A stretch of DNA of 64,000 bases, from contig JAVHNS010000001.1 of assembly GCA_036872755.1 (NCBI GenBank), positions 2,232,001-2,296,000 on the forward strand, written 5' to 3'. The position numbers were made by a program, and so were the translations under genes. Positions 36,901 to 47,476 of the stretch are shown piece by piece (within the stretch, counting starts at the first letter, position 1; each line of letters begins with the position of its first letter). Below the pieces are notes generated by a model. It saw only the letters and a list, made by a program, of their open reading frames with translations, had not been told where the DNA came from and ran no database searches. The stretch comes from Orbilia blumenaviensis (Eukaryota; Ascomycota; Orbiliomycetes; Orbiliales; Orbiliaceae).

Positions 36901-38583
36901 GATGAACCATATGCGAGAGGGAAAAGTTAGCAGGAAGTCGATCCGGACAACGGTGGAAATGGCGAAGCAGGTGATAGAGGAACAAGAGAAATCCCAAGAA
37001 GCAGGAAAGCTAGTAGAGCTACCAGCGCGATCCATCTGGGGGCGAACGGATACAGAATCACCCGAGGTTGTATTTACATCTCGAAAGTCGACATTCAACG
37101 ACAGCAGCAGCGTTACTGGTTCCTCGCTAAGTGCCAGTACCCTCTCAGAAATATCGAAAGGAAATGCATTTTCTGTAGGGAATAATAGCAAAGTCACCCA
37201 AGAGGAACAAAAGACGGCCGTGGACGACACCCCTGGAGCCCCCCCTTCTCAAGCGCCAGCGGCACCAGTAGCCCCAACAAAGAAAGACCTTCCTGCGGGG
37301 TCTATGCTATCCAGAGCCTCAACTTCGACGACAATTCAAGGGTCTACTACAACCACAAAGAATGGAAGACAACGGAACAAACTTCAAAGGCGACCAAGTC
37401 ATAGAAGCTATAAATCCCGTAAGGGAAAGGAAGTAGATGAGCGGTTGAGGTCCTCCAAGCCCAAAGATGCACCAGTACCAACTATTCCAACATCTGCTAC
37501 AATTGGTACCCAAACACAACCCGTGGCTATAGGGACTGCAACCATAAAACGACAGGTTTCTGCTCCATACCCTATATCTACCAATCCTGGATATGGGCCG
37601 AATAGTCCCCTTGTGATCCCAAGTTGGCCGAATGCTGATACGTCGCCTTTGGGAATGCCTCTTCCACTTCTCCAAAATGTTCCACACGTCTATACCGATG
37701 ATCTGACCAGCCAGTCTGCCCCGAGCAATCTTAACCACCTTTATCGCAAGTCCGAGCTTCTAGTAAGTAGGAAGAGTCTAATTCTAATTGCAATAATAGG
37801 GAATATGAGATATGTGCTAATCAACGATATGAATATATAAAGAACACGAATCCACCCATACCAACCCGGGCAATCTCGGAACCCATCCGAGACCCCGGTC
37901 CAAACCAGCCGCTCCCGCGCACAATCCGTCGTCGAAAAGCAATAGACCCAAGCCCCACCCCTCCACCTCAGCCCAAAACCCCACGTCTTGATACTTCACT
38001 ATCCCCAATACCCCCATTTCTATCTGCAGACCACCATCACCTCGCATCCCCAATTGGATACTTCTACCTAGTCGATCACCATTCTCCAGTACATACTGAC
38101 AATGAAGCAGGGGATGAAGAGGACGATTTTTTATCCGTAGCTAGCGAACCAGGTCCTTCCAGAATTACTCGAGGAAGATCAAGCCCCAATCCTTTAATGC
38201 GCCACAAAATACTCTATAACACCCCTGCGTCTAGCACCGCTGTAGCAGGGCCGTCCAGACTAAAACCACCAGCTCCACCATCGCCTTTACAATCACATTC
38301 CGAAATATTTCTTTCAGCGCCTACGAGTCCCATGTTATCACGCATGAGCAGTGTTATCACTGATGACGGAGAGTCTATGAACCCCTCGCCTGGTTCGTTG
38401 GTTGACTTGGCAAAGAACGTTACATCCTGGGCAGGGACTTCGTTAAGAAGTCGAGGATCATCTATTAGTTCTTTGGGAACAGTATCTCCAACCGTCAGAG
38501 TGGAAAGACGAAGGTTCTCCGTTTCTATTTCGAGGGAAGGGAGTCCGAGTCGAAGGAGTGATCGTTGGCAAACGTTGGCGTAG
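33940..38583 (+). CDS. NLR-like protein: SesB-type alpha/beta hydrolase + NB-ARC + disordered tail
   Basis: Predicted exons: 33940-34037, 34108-34345, 34411-34491, 34564-34881, 34967-35210, 35304-37762, 37843-38583 (1,392 residues; 1,341 if a further intron at about 35448-35600 is removed). The start is the first ATG after an in-frame TGA. The N-terminal domain is a lipase/DUF676-like hydrolase: IILVHGLGGDPFKTW (oxyanion region), the nucleophile elbow GHSLGG with Ser131, FMGTPHMGSD, and a histidine in GIHATHHTM. A NB-ARC-type NTPase follows: P-loop GPPGSGKTHL near residues 491-500 (unspliced numbering), WLLVLDGAN (Walker B), GSSILFTSLNQ (sensor), then an IGAIHIAACYIAE segment like the GLPLA helix. 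No TPR, ankyrin or WD repeats follow; the last 500 residues are Ser/Pro/Thr-rich. Fungal proteins of this layout (SesB-like NLRs) are linked to incompatibility and innate-type recognition. Confidence 0.82.
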
Positions 38584-41500
38584 TTGTTTTAGTATATGAT
38601 TTATGGTTATATGAATGTTATGATTTTTGATGAACCTTTGGCTTATTTGCTTTCTAATTAAACGTTGGATTTTGGAGTTTGCGTAATGGGAGTATTATTA
38701 ATTTATTCATGTACCTTTTCTATTTCTTTCTATTTTTACTTAATGATCATGAGATCTAAAAATAATGAAACCAGACTTCCTTCACTCCAAGATTAAGATC
38801 CTCAACCTTCAAAAGAATGTGGTATTTTAAAGGCACATGTGTTGTGGGCACGTCTGGTCTCTTCATCCAGCTGGGTGGCGTCTGTATATCAAGATCGGAT
38901 TTTATATTACGCATTTATAAAGGCTATCGTGTAATTATATCGCGCGACTGGGGCTCAGTTGGCCATTTTTCATTGCCACTAAACGGTCCGTGTTACCAAT
39001 AATGATAATTCTCAGGCGTCACAGCTTCAATTAATCAATATATCAGAATACTTGCTTAGAAACGTCGAAATGGCTTCTCTACATGGAGGCATCGGATTTC
39101 GGGGCATAAAACCACATGGCCCCTCCATTGCTGCGGACGGCGCCACCGCATAGTATCAGGCTACCAGTTAGATACTGCAGAATGTCGCCTGCCCTCGCCT
39201 AGGCGACATGTAGCTCTAGATGCTCGCGAATTTTGACAGTTACCGTTAGCCGGTTCCGGGAAGTCTATTTAGCCGGGAAAAAACACAATATGTGCGCATG
39301 GAATATATGGCTAGATACGAGACAGTCAGTATCAGGCGACCACTGCTGCGCCCTTAGGCTCTAACCGTTGCAGGGAAAAGAGTCGCCTGTTGTATGTTTG
39401 TTTGCTGAGGGGGTTGATATATATCTACGTGTGTATACGTGCGTAGATCTATAGACAACGGAGATAGAGAGATATGTAGCAGGGCTGCTTGGAGGCGTTG
39501 CTGAAGATATCGGTATGATGATATATTGTGCAATATGGTATTGGTTGCCTAGAGATAGATCATTAGATCATTATATGCATTTTGTTCCGTGATGATATCG
39601 CATTCTGATACACAATACACACGGTGGCTTGCAGTCTAGGCCCGAAACTAGTCGGGGTGCCTGGTAGCAGTATTACGGTTGAGGGTATATAAGTTGATGC
39701 TGATACCGTCGATACTCGTTATCCATCTACCAATTTAATCAGATCATTCAAAAAGCCAATCAAATAGAAAACCCCCAGAGACTTGCCAAAGATAACGCCA
39801 AAAATTATCAATATACTAGTACTATAGTTTCTCTGAACCATTTCCCAAGCAAGATCCCTTTGTGAGATCTTAAAGAAACTCAAGCCATCGAATATCTCGG
39901 TCCTATAGGCCAATATCACCTTACCGTATTTGAATATTGCCGTTTCAGGGCCTGCCAACACAACCTTGGGTCTCGCAAACGAGACAGCACAGCGCTGCAT
40001 AGTCCACCGCAGTTTATAAAAATCGGGTTAAACCAGCCGCTAGCTGCACAAGAAAAGATACAATGTGCTTCAGAGACCATAATGTTGAATACCTCGACCA
40101 GCCTGCACGACAGACATCATTTAAATCCGAGGCCACCACGCTGAATACCAATGCCGGAAACGAAGCCGACGAGGCTAAAGCGGCTCTGAAAGCTGCTGCG
40201 AAAGCGGAGAGGAAGGCAAAACGAGAGAAGGCGGCTGCGATTCGTCGAAAGGCGCTATATGGAGGTGGCAGTGCTGCGTTCATGGGAATTGGAGCTGGGT
40301 GTGGTTGAGCCTCTCTACTCCAGCCACATAATGGGGCCAGTCAGTCATTAGTTGGCTTGACTAACGTCAAGAATATAGTTTCGAGTTCAATGGGATGATC
40401 CTACGATTAATATTCTGGACATACTGCAAGTATGGGGCAGTTTTATTGGTTCGACGGCTCTCAACCCAGCTGTCCAACGGCGGACATTTTATCCTAATAT
40501 AACTCACCGCATTTATATTTACATTTTGCTTGAGGCTTTTTTCAATGGAGTACGGATGTTTTTCTTTCTCCCTCTTTCTCTTTCTAGTCCTACCTCCCTG
40601 CATATCTAGATGCCGACATATGTTTTGAACTATTTCTTTCTGTACCTAGGCGCCTGCGTATGTCAGGTATGTCTGTACGTATGGCGACGAGGCTCCTGTC
40701 TTTTCAAATACCACTTATCTTAATACCTCTGCCTAAAAGGCACCGAGCTGGGTCCAGCAAGATGATTCGGTTCTAAAATTATACATTCTCGATCCGATAC
40801 CCCTCAGAGAATACTTATGTTAGCTTTCTGCAAATGTTTGTCTAACTTTGCGACCCACGCACGCGACTCTCACACACCAGATCGGGGGGAGGAGGCTGCA
40901 ACTTGATCCACCGTGCTAGTTTGTATGCACAAATGCACATTCATATTGGCCAACGGGGGCATACAATATGTACCAGATGGATCATAGAACAATCAATATA
41001 CACGCAAGCAGGCGGCGTGTGCAAGGGGGAAGTGCACGGGTGGGTCGGTAAGGCTGGCCGAACCAGTCACAGGCAGACTTCGCCACCGGGACTTGTGGAC
41101 AACCACCAAATTCCATCAGCCGGGACCAGCTATGCAATCCATGACGAGGCACCCAACCTTGGCCTCCTGGTTGCATAATCTCGCGGGAAGTCGCATGGAA
41201 CCGGCTCAAAATAGGTCCTTTTTATAGCAGTTGCTGGCCCCGGATGTTGCAGTGATTTGTATTTTTCGATATAAGTTCCGTTTCGTATTATTCATTACTT
41301 GCTCGTTGATGGAAAAAGTTGGAAAGGTCGAATTAATTAAATTAAAATCGTATTGTCTTTCGGTTTGATTCGTATTTGAAGCATCAGAAATCAGTATATT
41401 ACTTCTTCAGCTTCGATTAATAAATACTTACGTACATCCTTCCAACTAATCACACATACACGCACGCACACACGAACTCCTTTCAATTCCTGTCAACCTT

Positions 41501-41644
41501 CTCCTTCAAATCTCTCGATCGATCATCAATCAATAAGCATCGTTGTCACCCAGCCTCGATCGATCGGATCGGATCTAATCCTTTGGTCTTTAAAACTTTT
41601 GATTGTCGTGTGCGGCTGTAATTTCCTGTAGGGAAAAAGTGAAG
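38584..41644. other. Long intergenic stretch, possibly with one tiny gene
   Basis: About 3 kb. Apart from the candidate small ORF at 40063-40308 I see no gene. A minus-strand frame at 39719-40000 (93 residues with one hydrophobic segment) starts with ATG and diverges from it, but has no recognisable family. The stretch before 41645 is CA- and CT-rich and probably is the promoter and leader of the next gene. Confidence 0.45.
40063..40308 (+). CDS. Candidate small protein, Ala/Lys-rich, 81 aa
   Basis: A short ATG-started frame with a TATA-like TTTATAAAAA about 45 bases upstream. The central part (about residues 36-64) is a highly charged Ala/Lys/Glu helix (EAKAALKAAAKAERKAKREK), followed by a Gly-rich tail containing GGGSAAFMGIGAG. 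There is no signal peptide. The amphipathic composition is unlike a random frame, but nothing identifies it and it may be a non-coding coincidence. Confidence 0.3.
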   Translation: MCFRDHNVEYLDQPARQTSFKSEATTLNTNAGNEADEAKAALKAAAKAERKAKREKAAAIRRKALYGGGSAAFMGIGAGCG

Positions 41645-43647
41645 ATGGTGATACGAGCAGAGGCACAGTCGCTGGACACGCTCACCAGACTCGCCGACAA
41701 CCCGCCGCTTCAAATCCGCCGATATCCCTCTCAACCTCCTCCTCACGACCCCCACGTTTCGTCATCCCATCAATTAAAGCTCTACATTGTCCGAGTTCCG
41801 AACAGCCAAGGTAAATACTAGCTCGTCTTGTCCCTTTCTTCCCTCCTTCCTTCTATTGTCTAGATCTATGTCTATGTCTAAGCAAGAAAAGGCTTCTACC
41901 CTTCTCGGCATGTATCATTGTCTCGCTAATGCACGTCCCGCTTTAAACCTTACCTGCAGATATTATCCTCACCCCTCTCAAACCGCAATGCAGCACCGTT
42001 ACAGCCCAGGACATCGTCTCATGTCTGTATTATCTACGAATCCAGCCACTTGAGGGGCCTCAGAAATCTCGTTCGCAGTCTTTGCAACCGGATCATTACC
42101 CGGCGCGTGGAACAGCCTCTTTCGACGATGCAACTCGGCCTTCCCACCCACGCGCGTCTTTCAGCGGTGAAAGTTCGCGGAGTGACCATTTGGCTGCTCC
42201 TGGAGGGAACAATGGCAGCGGGTACCTGAACCCTTCGTCGTCGAGCATTAGCTCCATGTCGAGTGGTGCAATGCCCAGTAGCACCGACTTCGAAATCACG
42301 TTTATCCGAAGGGACAGGACGACAGGCAGCCAGGCTACCATCGGGCGCATATACTCGAACCATAACTCTCCGCTCATCGATATTCCTCACATGCCGAACT
42401 CGTATGCCGCCCAGATGATGCACCAGGAATCGCTGGTGTCGAAGAAGGGTAAACGGGATAGAAAGCGATTGAATCTCGAGGTTTACACGGATGGGTACAG
42501 GAAGTTCGTCTGCCAGAAGCCTCTACGGACGCCGGCGACTCTCAATGTTCCTGACACCAGCCGTCCGTCGACTGCTACCAGCGACGGCGGTGAGAGTGTC
42601 GTTAGCCGTGGTGGTTACCTTTGGCCGGCACCGGTACCACCTCCACCACCAGGATTTGAAGACGTCGGACCACCGCCACCACCAAAAGACCCTTTAAGGC
42701 CACCGATGGTGAGTCCGGCCATGTCCCGTGTCTCCTACCAATCTAGGTTCACGGAGGTCTACTCTCCGGACAGTCCCAACCCATCATTAAGACGCCCTCG
42801 TCCACAGCAGCAGCAGTCACAACAACAACCGCCACAACAGCGGGCGGGAGGTGCACCAGAGGTACCCGAATCTGACGATGAATCCGATGGTATCTTCAAA
42901 CGTACTCTATTCCTCCAAGGCGAAGGCTTCTGGAAAACCACCGGCAAACGCTTCTCCGCCTTCTCATCTTCACACCGTCGAAAGCGCTCTGAATCGCCAG
43001 GTTCCTACCCAGGAAACGCACGTCAACAACCCATACCATCCCAACCACAATACTCCGTTGATGAAGAAACTCGTGTAGCAATGGAGCAAATGGGGCTGTA
43101 CTCGACTTCTCCGAATTACTGCCAAACAGGTAGTTCTCCGGATGAAAGACTGGGAAGGGAGACGAAGGGGAAGGGATACGTCTTTGAACCACCACAGAAG
43201 GGTACGGGGACTTGTGAATTTGAAACAAATGGCGTTGGTCGGAAAATTAGACTACGGCTACACCCACCAAGCACAATTGCTGGCAGCCCGTTTGGTAACA
43301 CCGCTGTCGTAAAGGGAGATCCGATACTTCTTTCCACCTTGTCTCTGAGTCCACCAGATGCGGATAGAAGCCCGTCTCCACCGGGTATGACATCGCGACC
43401 AGGCCATTCGAGAGGCTTGTCAAAGTTCAAGTTTGGAGATAAGTTTAAGAAGCTACAGAGGGAGAATAGCTGGACTGAACAGACGGAGCACGATGCTGGT
43501 AGTGGGTTAAGGAGTAAATTGGGGAGTTTGTTGGTTGAGGCCGAGGGAATGGATGTGCTTGATTTAGTGGTGGTCAGTAGTATGGGTGTGTTTTATAAGA
43601 GGTATTGTGAGTGGACGGAAGATCTGAAGGAGGGTGGTGGGATCTAG
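41645..43647 (+). CDS. Conserved-looking fungal protein, low-complexity, 617 aa
   Basis: Exons 41645-41810 and 41960-43647 join in phase 1. The junction restores the coherent sequence LYIVRVPNSQDIILTPLKP, which supports the splice and the start at 41645. I do not recognise a named domain. The N-terminal 90 residues (DTLTRLADNPP, then SCLYYLRI) look ordered. The remainder is largely disordered, with PPPPP runs, a Gln-rich stretch (QQQQSQQQ...QQ, about residues 335-350), and Ser/Arg-rich parts. A possibly ordered C-terminal segment includes LDLVVVSSMGVFYKRYCEWTEDL. There is no signal peptide or membrane helix. The 149-nt intron contains an internal CTAG that could serve as an alternative acceptor. 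The 5' upstream region is rich in CA and CT, as for expressed fungal genes. The gene converges on the mitochondrial-like gene. Confidence 0.75.
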
Positions 43648-43987
43648 AGAGTCCACCTCCCCCGTTAAGAAAATCGCCGTTTTGATCTATATGTTCCAAA
43701 TTGGGAATTCCGGTGTTTCCCTCTTACAATGCTTTGGTTTGTGGTTATCAGTATCAGCATCATCCAAAAGCGAGTTCTTTTTTTAAAAAAAAAACCATCA
43801 GGGAGCTTTCTGCATAGCGTTTCTTATATATCATTCGGAGTTTTTAGGACATATCTGCATTCATCTAGATAAAATATTCATTTAGTATTTATTATATTAA
43901 CAGTATCTATACTACCTTTTAAATATTCTTACATAACCAATAGAGATTCTACTTCACATCCTACACTTATACATCGATGTATCCTGA
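43648..43987. other. Convergent 3' intergenic region
   Basis: A 340-base AT-rich spacer between two stop codons, with an adjacent T-run and A-run near 43780-43795 that could form part of 3'-end signals. No gene. Confidence 0.5.
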
Positions 43988-46900
43988 TCAGGACTTATAC
44001 ATATCATACTCCGCTTCAGCCTCCTGCAACCGCTCCTCAAACCCTTCCTCCTCCCACTCGTCCTCGTCCTTCTCACCCTCTCCGGGAGTCTGATCCCTCA
44101 ACTCCCTCCAATTTTCCCCATTATAAGCCGCCACCTCCAAATCCGTCGGCCAAGACCCCCACCCCTTCAACCTCTCCAAAAACAACCTCTTCGCCTCCGC
44201 ATACTTCGCCTTCCTAGCCTCCCAAACCCTCAACTTCTCATCGGGATGCATATCAGCTAATCCGGTGTTGAAATCCCACATTGCTTTCATGGCGATTATT
44301 GTCAACCGACGGTTTTTTACTTCTAAAAAGTCGCTGTAGCGGCCCATCCATTTTAGAAGTCGGAGGATGGGTTCGTATTCGCCTTCGGCCGTGCGAAGGA
44401 GGAGGCGGATGTAGGCGTGTAGATGGGCTGTGCGGGGTGTTACTGGTGGTGGGAGGCGAGATTTTTCGTCTGCGATGGGGGAGGAGAGTTCTACAAGTTT
44501 GTCGAATATTATGTCTTCATCGCCGCCGCTACTACCATCTGGTTTTGGTACTGTAAACCCGTCGTTTTCTTCTCTGAAGAGCCGTCGGTGACTGGTGGGA
44601 TTTGAATGACCAACCGCGATCCGTCTCCAACCTCTATCTCCTGGGTTTTTAAAGCTTTTTTCGTTGGCTTGACGGATCCCTACTACTGTTTCAAACATCT
44701 CGATTACATCTGTGGTACGAAACGGTAGTCTTTCGTGGTGATGCGTCTGGTCGTTGGTATACGCCTTAAGCTGCTGTTCATACTCCCACCCCCTCTCAGC
44801 AGCGATAGTGAATTCATATACTATGTTCGCTTCAAGTGGGAATCCCCAATGCAGCCTAACATGTTCCCAAATCTTCTTGACACAGACATTCACATCTCGG
44901 TATTTCATTTTTCTCCGTGGATTCCCTTCTCCAAACCGGGCGGATGCTAGACGGCTGGTACCGTATTTTGCGAGTTCAGATTGGAAGAGGCCGCGGTGGT
45001 GGTGAGTGTAGTTCAGGGCTTTGAGGATGCTGGTCCAGGCGCTTAGAGAGGTTATTCCGAATCCCGAAGCGATAATTATAGCCTGTGGAACTCGAAGGAA
45101 TAGAAGACTGCTTGAAAAATTCCAGTGGTTGAGAAAAGTGCGGTTTTTGCGTGGTGCAAAAGTCGTGGATGTTAGGCAGTGGATATACGAGATCGCAAGG
45201 TCGACGGTAGCTGATGAGGCGTCGATATACTCTGTTTCCTTTTCTCCCTTTATATCCGGGGATTGAACGCCGAACTGGCGTATTCTAAGCTTTTCGAGTT
45301 CCTTACGGTGGAAGACTTCCCACCAACGGAATTCTACCTTGCCTTTTTCGGTTTTGAAGGTTTTGCGGCGGCGTGGGTAGATGTACCACTCGTTGAGGTA
45401 GATTTCGGCCTCATTTGGTGTAGCAGCGTTGCTGACGAGGAGCTTGGTAAGGCTCAAGCTGGGTTTGATCCCATTGCGGAGCATGAGAGCCCATAGTTCG
45501 CTCACACTGGGTGCTGGAGTTGGGACAAAGGCGCCGCGGGAGGGGTCTGAAGGCGGTGGGATGATGTTTTTGGTATTTCCAATGCTGACAGTAGCTCGGT
45601 CTTCGAGATTTGGACCGCGTCGGATTGAAGTCGGACCTCGTATCGTTGTATCCGAAAGTCTGAGATAATGCTCTGTGGGGTCTTTCTTAGGCTTTGGAGG
45701 GGCGTATATGACATCCAGTTCTTCGCTTGGCGGGATAAACCGCTGGATCCCAGTTCTTAAAGGCAATATGAGTGGCGGTTCCTCAACTTTCGGGTGCTTG
45801 TCCAAGGCTTCCTGTTTTCGGTCTTGTATAACTCTCTCGAACAGTTCTTGGTACACATGAACCGCGCCTGCTCTTTCCTGTGATGTTGTAACGATTGAAT
45901 CGAGAAACTTTAGGAATATATGCCATGCTTCGTTGAGTGTTCGGGTAGCTCGAATACGAGCCTGCCACAGTGTAAAGGGATTCTCCTCTCCGGTGCTAGT
46001 GCCAGCTATGAACCAAGTACGACGGGGAACAGTTGGTGTTCCATCACTCTCGCGACCAGAAAGAATCATTGCAGAACGTTCCCATGTCCCTAGAGGGTAA
46101 CCGGCACGCTGCATTTCAGATAACACTTGGCCTGCCTCACTAACAGCGGGTGTCTCATTGTCAAAGTCGATCCTTGAGTGGGTTTGATCGTACCCGTCGG
46201 TGATATCTTTCCTCGGCGGCCAGCTCTCGCCCTGGTGGGCAATCATCCCACGTTCAGCGACTGATCGAGGCGCTGCTAGTCGAGTTCTGACTATACCCCG
46301 AAACCCCTTGGGGTCTAAGTGCATAACTGGGTTCGCCTGGAACATTTTCCGGAGTAGAAATATTTGTGCATCGATGATGTATCTGAGAGATGTCCAATAC
46401 GGGGTAGGGATCCTTGGTGGGCCACCAATCGCCCAAAGAATGTGGTTGCAGAAGATTATATCATTCATTGTTATGGTCGCTGGGGCCTCAATGCAGTGTT
46501 TCGCATATATCTTCGCGACATAGGGTAGCTGCGTTGGTGCGAAGTAATTGGCGAGTCGAAAGAGACGGAGAAACATGATACGCTTTGTGAGAGCGTCGAT
46601 TTTGAAGTCTGGCTTGCTGGTGAAATCTGCGATTTCAACATTTCGGGTGAGGTAGGTGTCGACTAGGGATGCGAGACTCTTTATGGTGTGTATAGTGTGG
46701 CCGGATAGATGCCGTAATGTATGATTGAAGATAAACGATGGGACTCTGAACTTGAGCTTTCGACATAGCCAACTTAACCTGGCAGTAGCTTCGGCTCCGC
46801 TGCTAGCGAGAACGACATGAGCCCATAGAGCGATATCTCCAGGGTCGGCATTTCTGGTGGCGATATACTTCAGAGCACGTTCACCCAAAGCAAAAAAGAT

Positions 46901-47476
46901 CCGGCGTAGAGGGTAGCCTTGTTGATATAACTCCTCTCTGTCAGGCCATATCTTGTATAGAATGTATCGAGCTGTAAGACCAGCGCAGGATATGCCACGG
47001 TTCTCTGGAGGCGCCTGGATGGAGATACCATCCAAAGTGTTTGGGTTGTTCTTATTCAAACTTTCGCGCCGGAGAGCCCTGTTCAGAGGGTTCCTCAAGT
47101 TTGTGTAACCAAGATTGGTGGACCCCTTTTTAGGCTTTGGGATATCGTCTGCGCAACCGAGCAGGCGAAGAATTGGTAAGAGATGTTTCCTAACCGCTTC
47201 CGGAGGCACCCTGAGGTCTCGAGCCGGATTATACCCAGAATCCCGGTGTTGGAAGAGATCTGATGTTTCAGGGCCGAAGCCATTGTCTCTGTTATCAGCT
47301 AGGGGCTCGTGCTCGAGCGGTATGATGTCGATATCCGGGTCGAATGGCAGGCGGTCCCAGTTGGCAGACGGTAGAGTGCATTTCGTTTGGAGAACAGACG
47401 ATCTAACCGGGGAGAAGCGATTCCGGCCAATAAACCGGCGGACTCTGCTGGTAGCGGAGCTCGCGCCTGAGATCAT
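43988..47476 (-). CDS. Large probable mitochondrial protein, possibly PPR-like, 1162 aa
   Basis: A single intronless frame starting at the ATG at 47476. The first 30 residues (MISGASSATSRVRRFIGRNR and following) are rich in Arg/Ser, lack acidic residues and can form an amphipathic helix, the pattern of a mitochondrial presequence. The body consists of many helix-forming segments with aromatic/basic spacing, for example TEYIDASSATVDLAISYIHCL and HAYIRLLLRTAEGEYEPILRLLKWMGRY. Such helical arrays suggest a divergent pentatricopeptide-type protein acting on mitochondrial RNA or translation, but I cannot mark individual repeats with confidence. The C-terminus is strongly acidic (EGEKDEDEWEEEGFEERLQEAEAE). 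The length and lack of introns are normal for such fungal proteins. The function is inferred only. Confidence 0.7.
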   Translation of the reverse strand: MISGASSATSRVRRFIGRNRFSPVRSSVLQTKCTLPSANWDRLPFDPDIDIIPLEHEPLADNRDNGFGPETSDLFQHRDSGYNPARDLRVPPEAVRKHLLPILRLLGCADDIPKPKKGSTNLGYTNLRNPLNRALRRESLNKNNPNTLDGISIQAPPENRGISCAGLTARYILYKIWPDREELYQQGYPLRRIFFALGERALKYIATRNADPGDIALWAHVVLASSGAEATARLSWLCRKLKFRVPSFIFNHTLRHLSGHTIHTIKSLASLVDTYLTRNVEIADFTSKPDFKIDALTKRIMFLRLFRLANYFAPTQLPYVAKIYAKHCIEAPATITMNDIIFCNHILWAIGGPPRIPTPYWTSLRYIIDAQIFLLRKMFQANPVMHLDPKGFRGIVRTRLAAPRSVAERGMIAHQGESWPPRKDITDGYDQTHSRIDFDNETPAVSEAGQVLSEMQRAGYPLGTWERSAMILSGRESDGTPTVPRRTWFIAGTSTGEENPFTLWQARIRATRTLNEAWHIFLKFLDSIVTTSQERAGAVHVYQELFERVIQDRKQEALDKHPKVEEPPLILPLRTGIQRFIPPSEELDVIYAPPKPKKDPTEHYLRLSDTTIRGPTSIRRGPNLEDRATVSIGNTKNIIPPPSDPSRGAFVPTPAPSVSELWALMLRNGIKPSLSLTKLLVSNAATPNEAEIYLNEWYIYPRRRKTFKTEKGKVEFRWWEVFHRKELEKLRIRQFGVQSPDIKGEKETEYIDASSATVDLAISYIHCLTSTTFAPRKNRTFLNHWNFSSSLLFLRVPQAIIIASGFGITSLSAWTSILKALNYTHHHRGLFQSELAKYGTSRLASARFGEGNPRRKMKYRDVNVCVKKIWEHVRLHWGFPLEANIVYEFTIAAERGWEYEQQLKAYTNDQTHHHERLPFRTTDVIEMFETVVGIRQANEKSFKNPGDRGWRRIAVGHSNPTSHRRLFREENDGFTVPKPDGSSGGDEDIIFDKLVELSSPIADEKSRLPPPVTPRTAHLHAYIRLLLRTAEGEYEPILRLLKWMGRYSDFLEVKNRRLTIIAMKAMWDFNTGLADMHPDEKLRVWEARKAKYAEAKRLFLERLKGWGSWPTDLEVAAYNGENWRELRDQTPGEGEKDEDEWEEEGFEERLQEAEAEYDMYKS

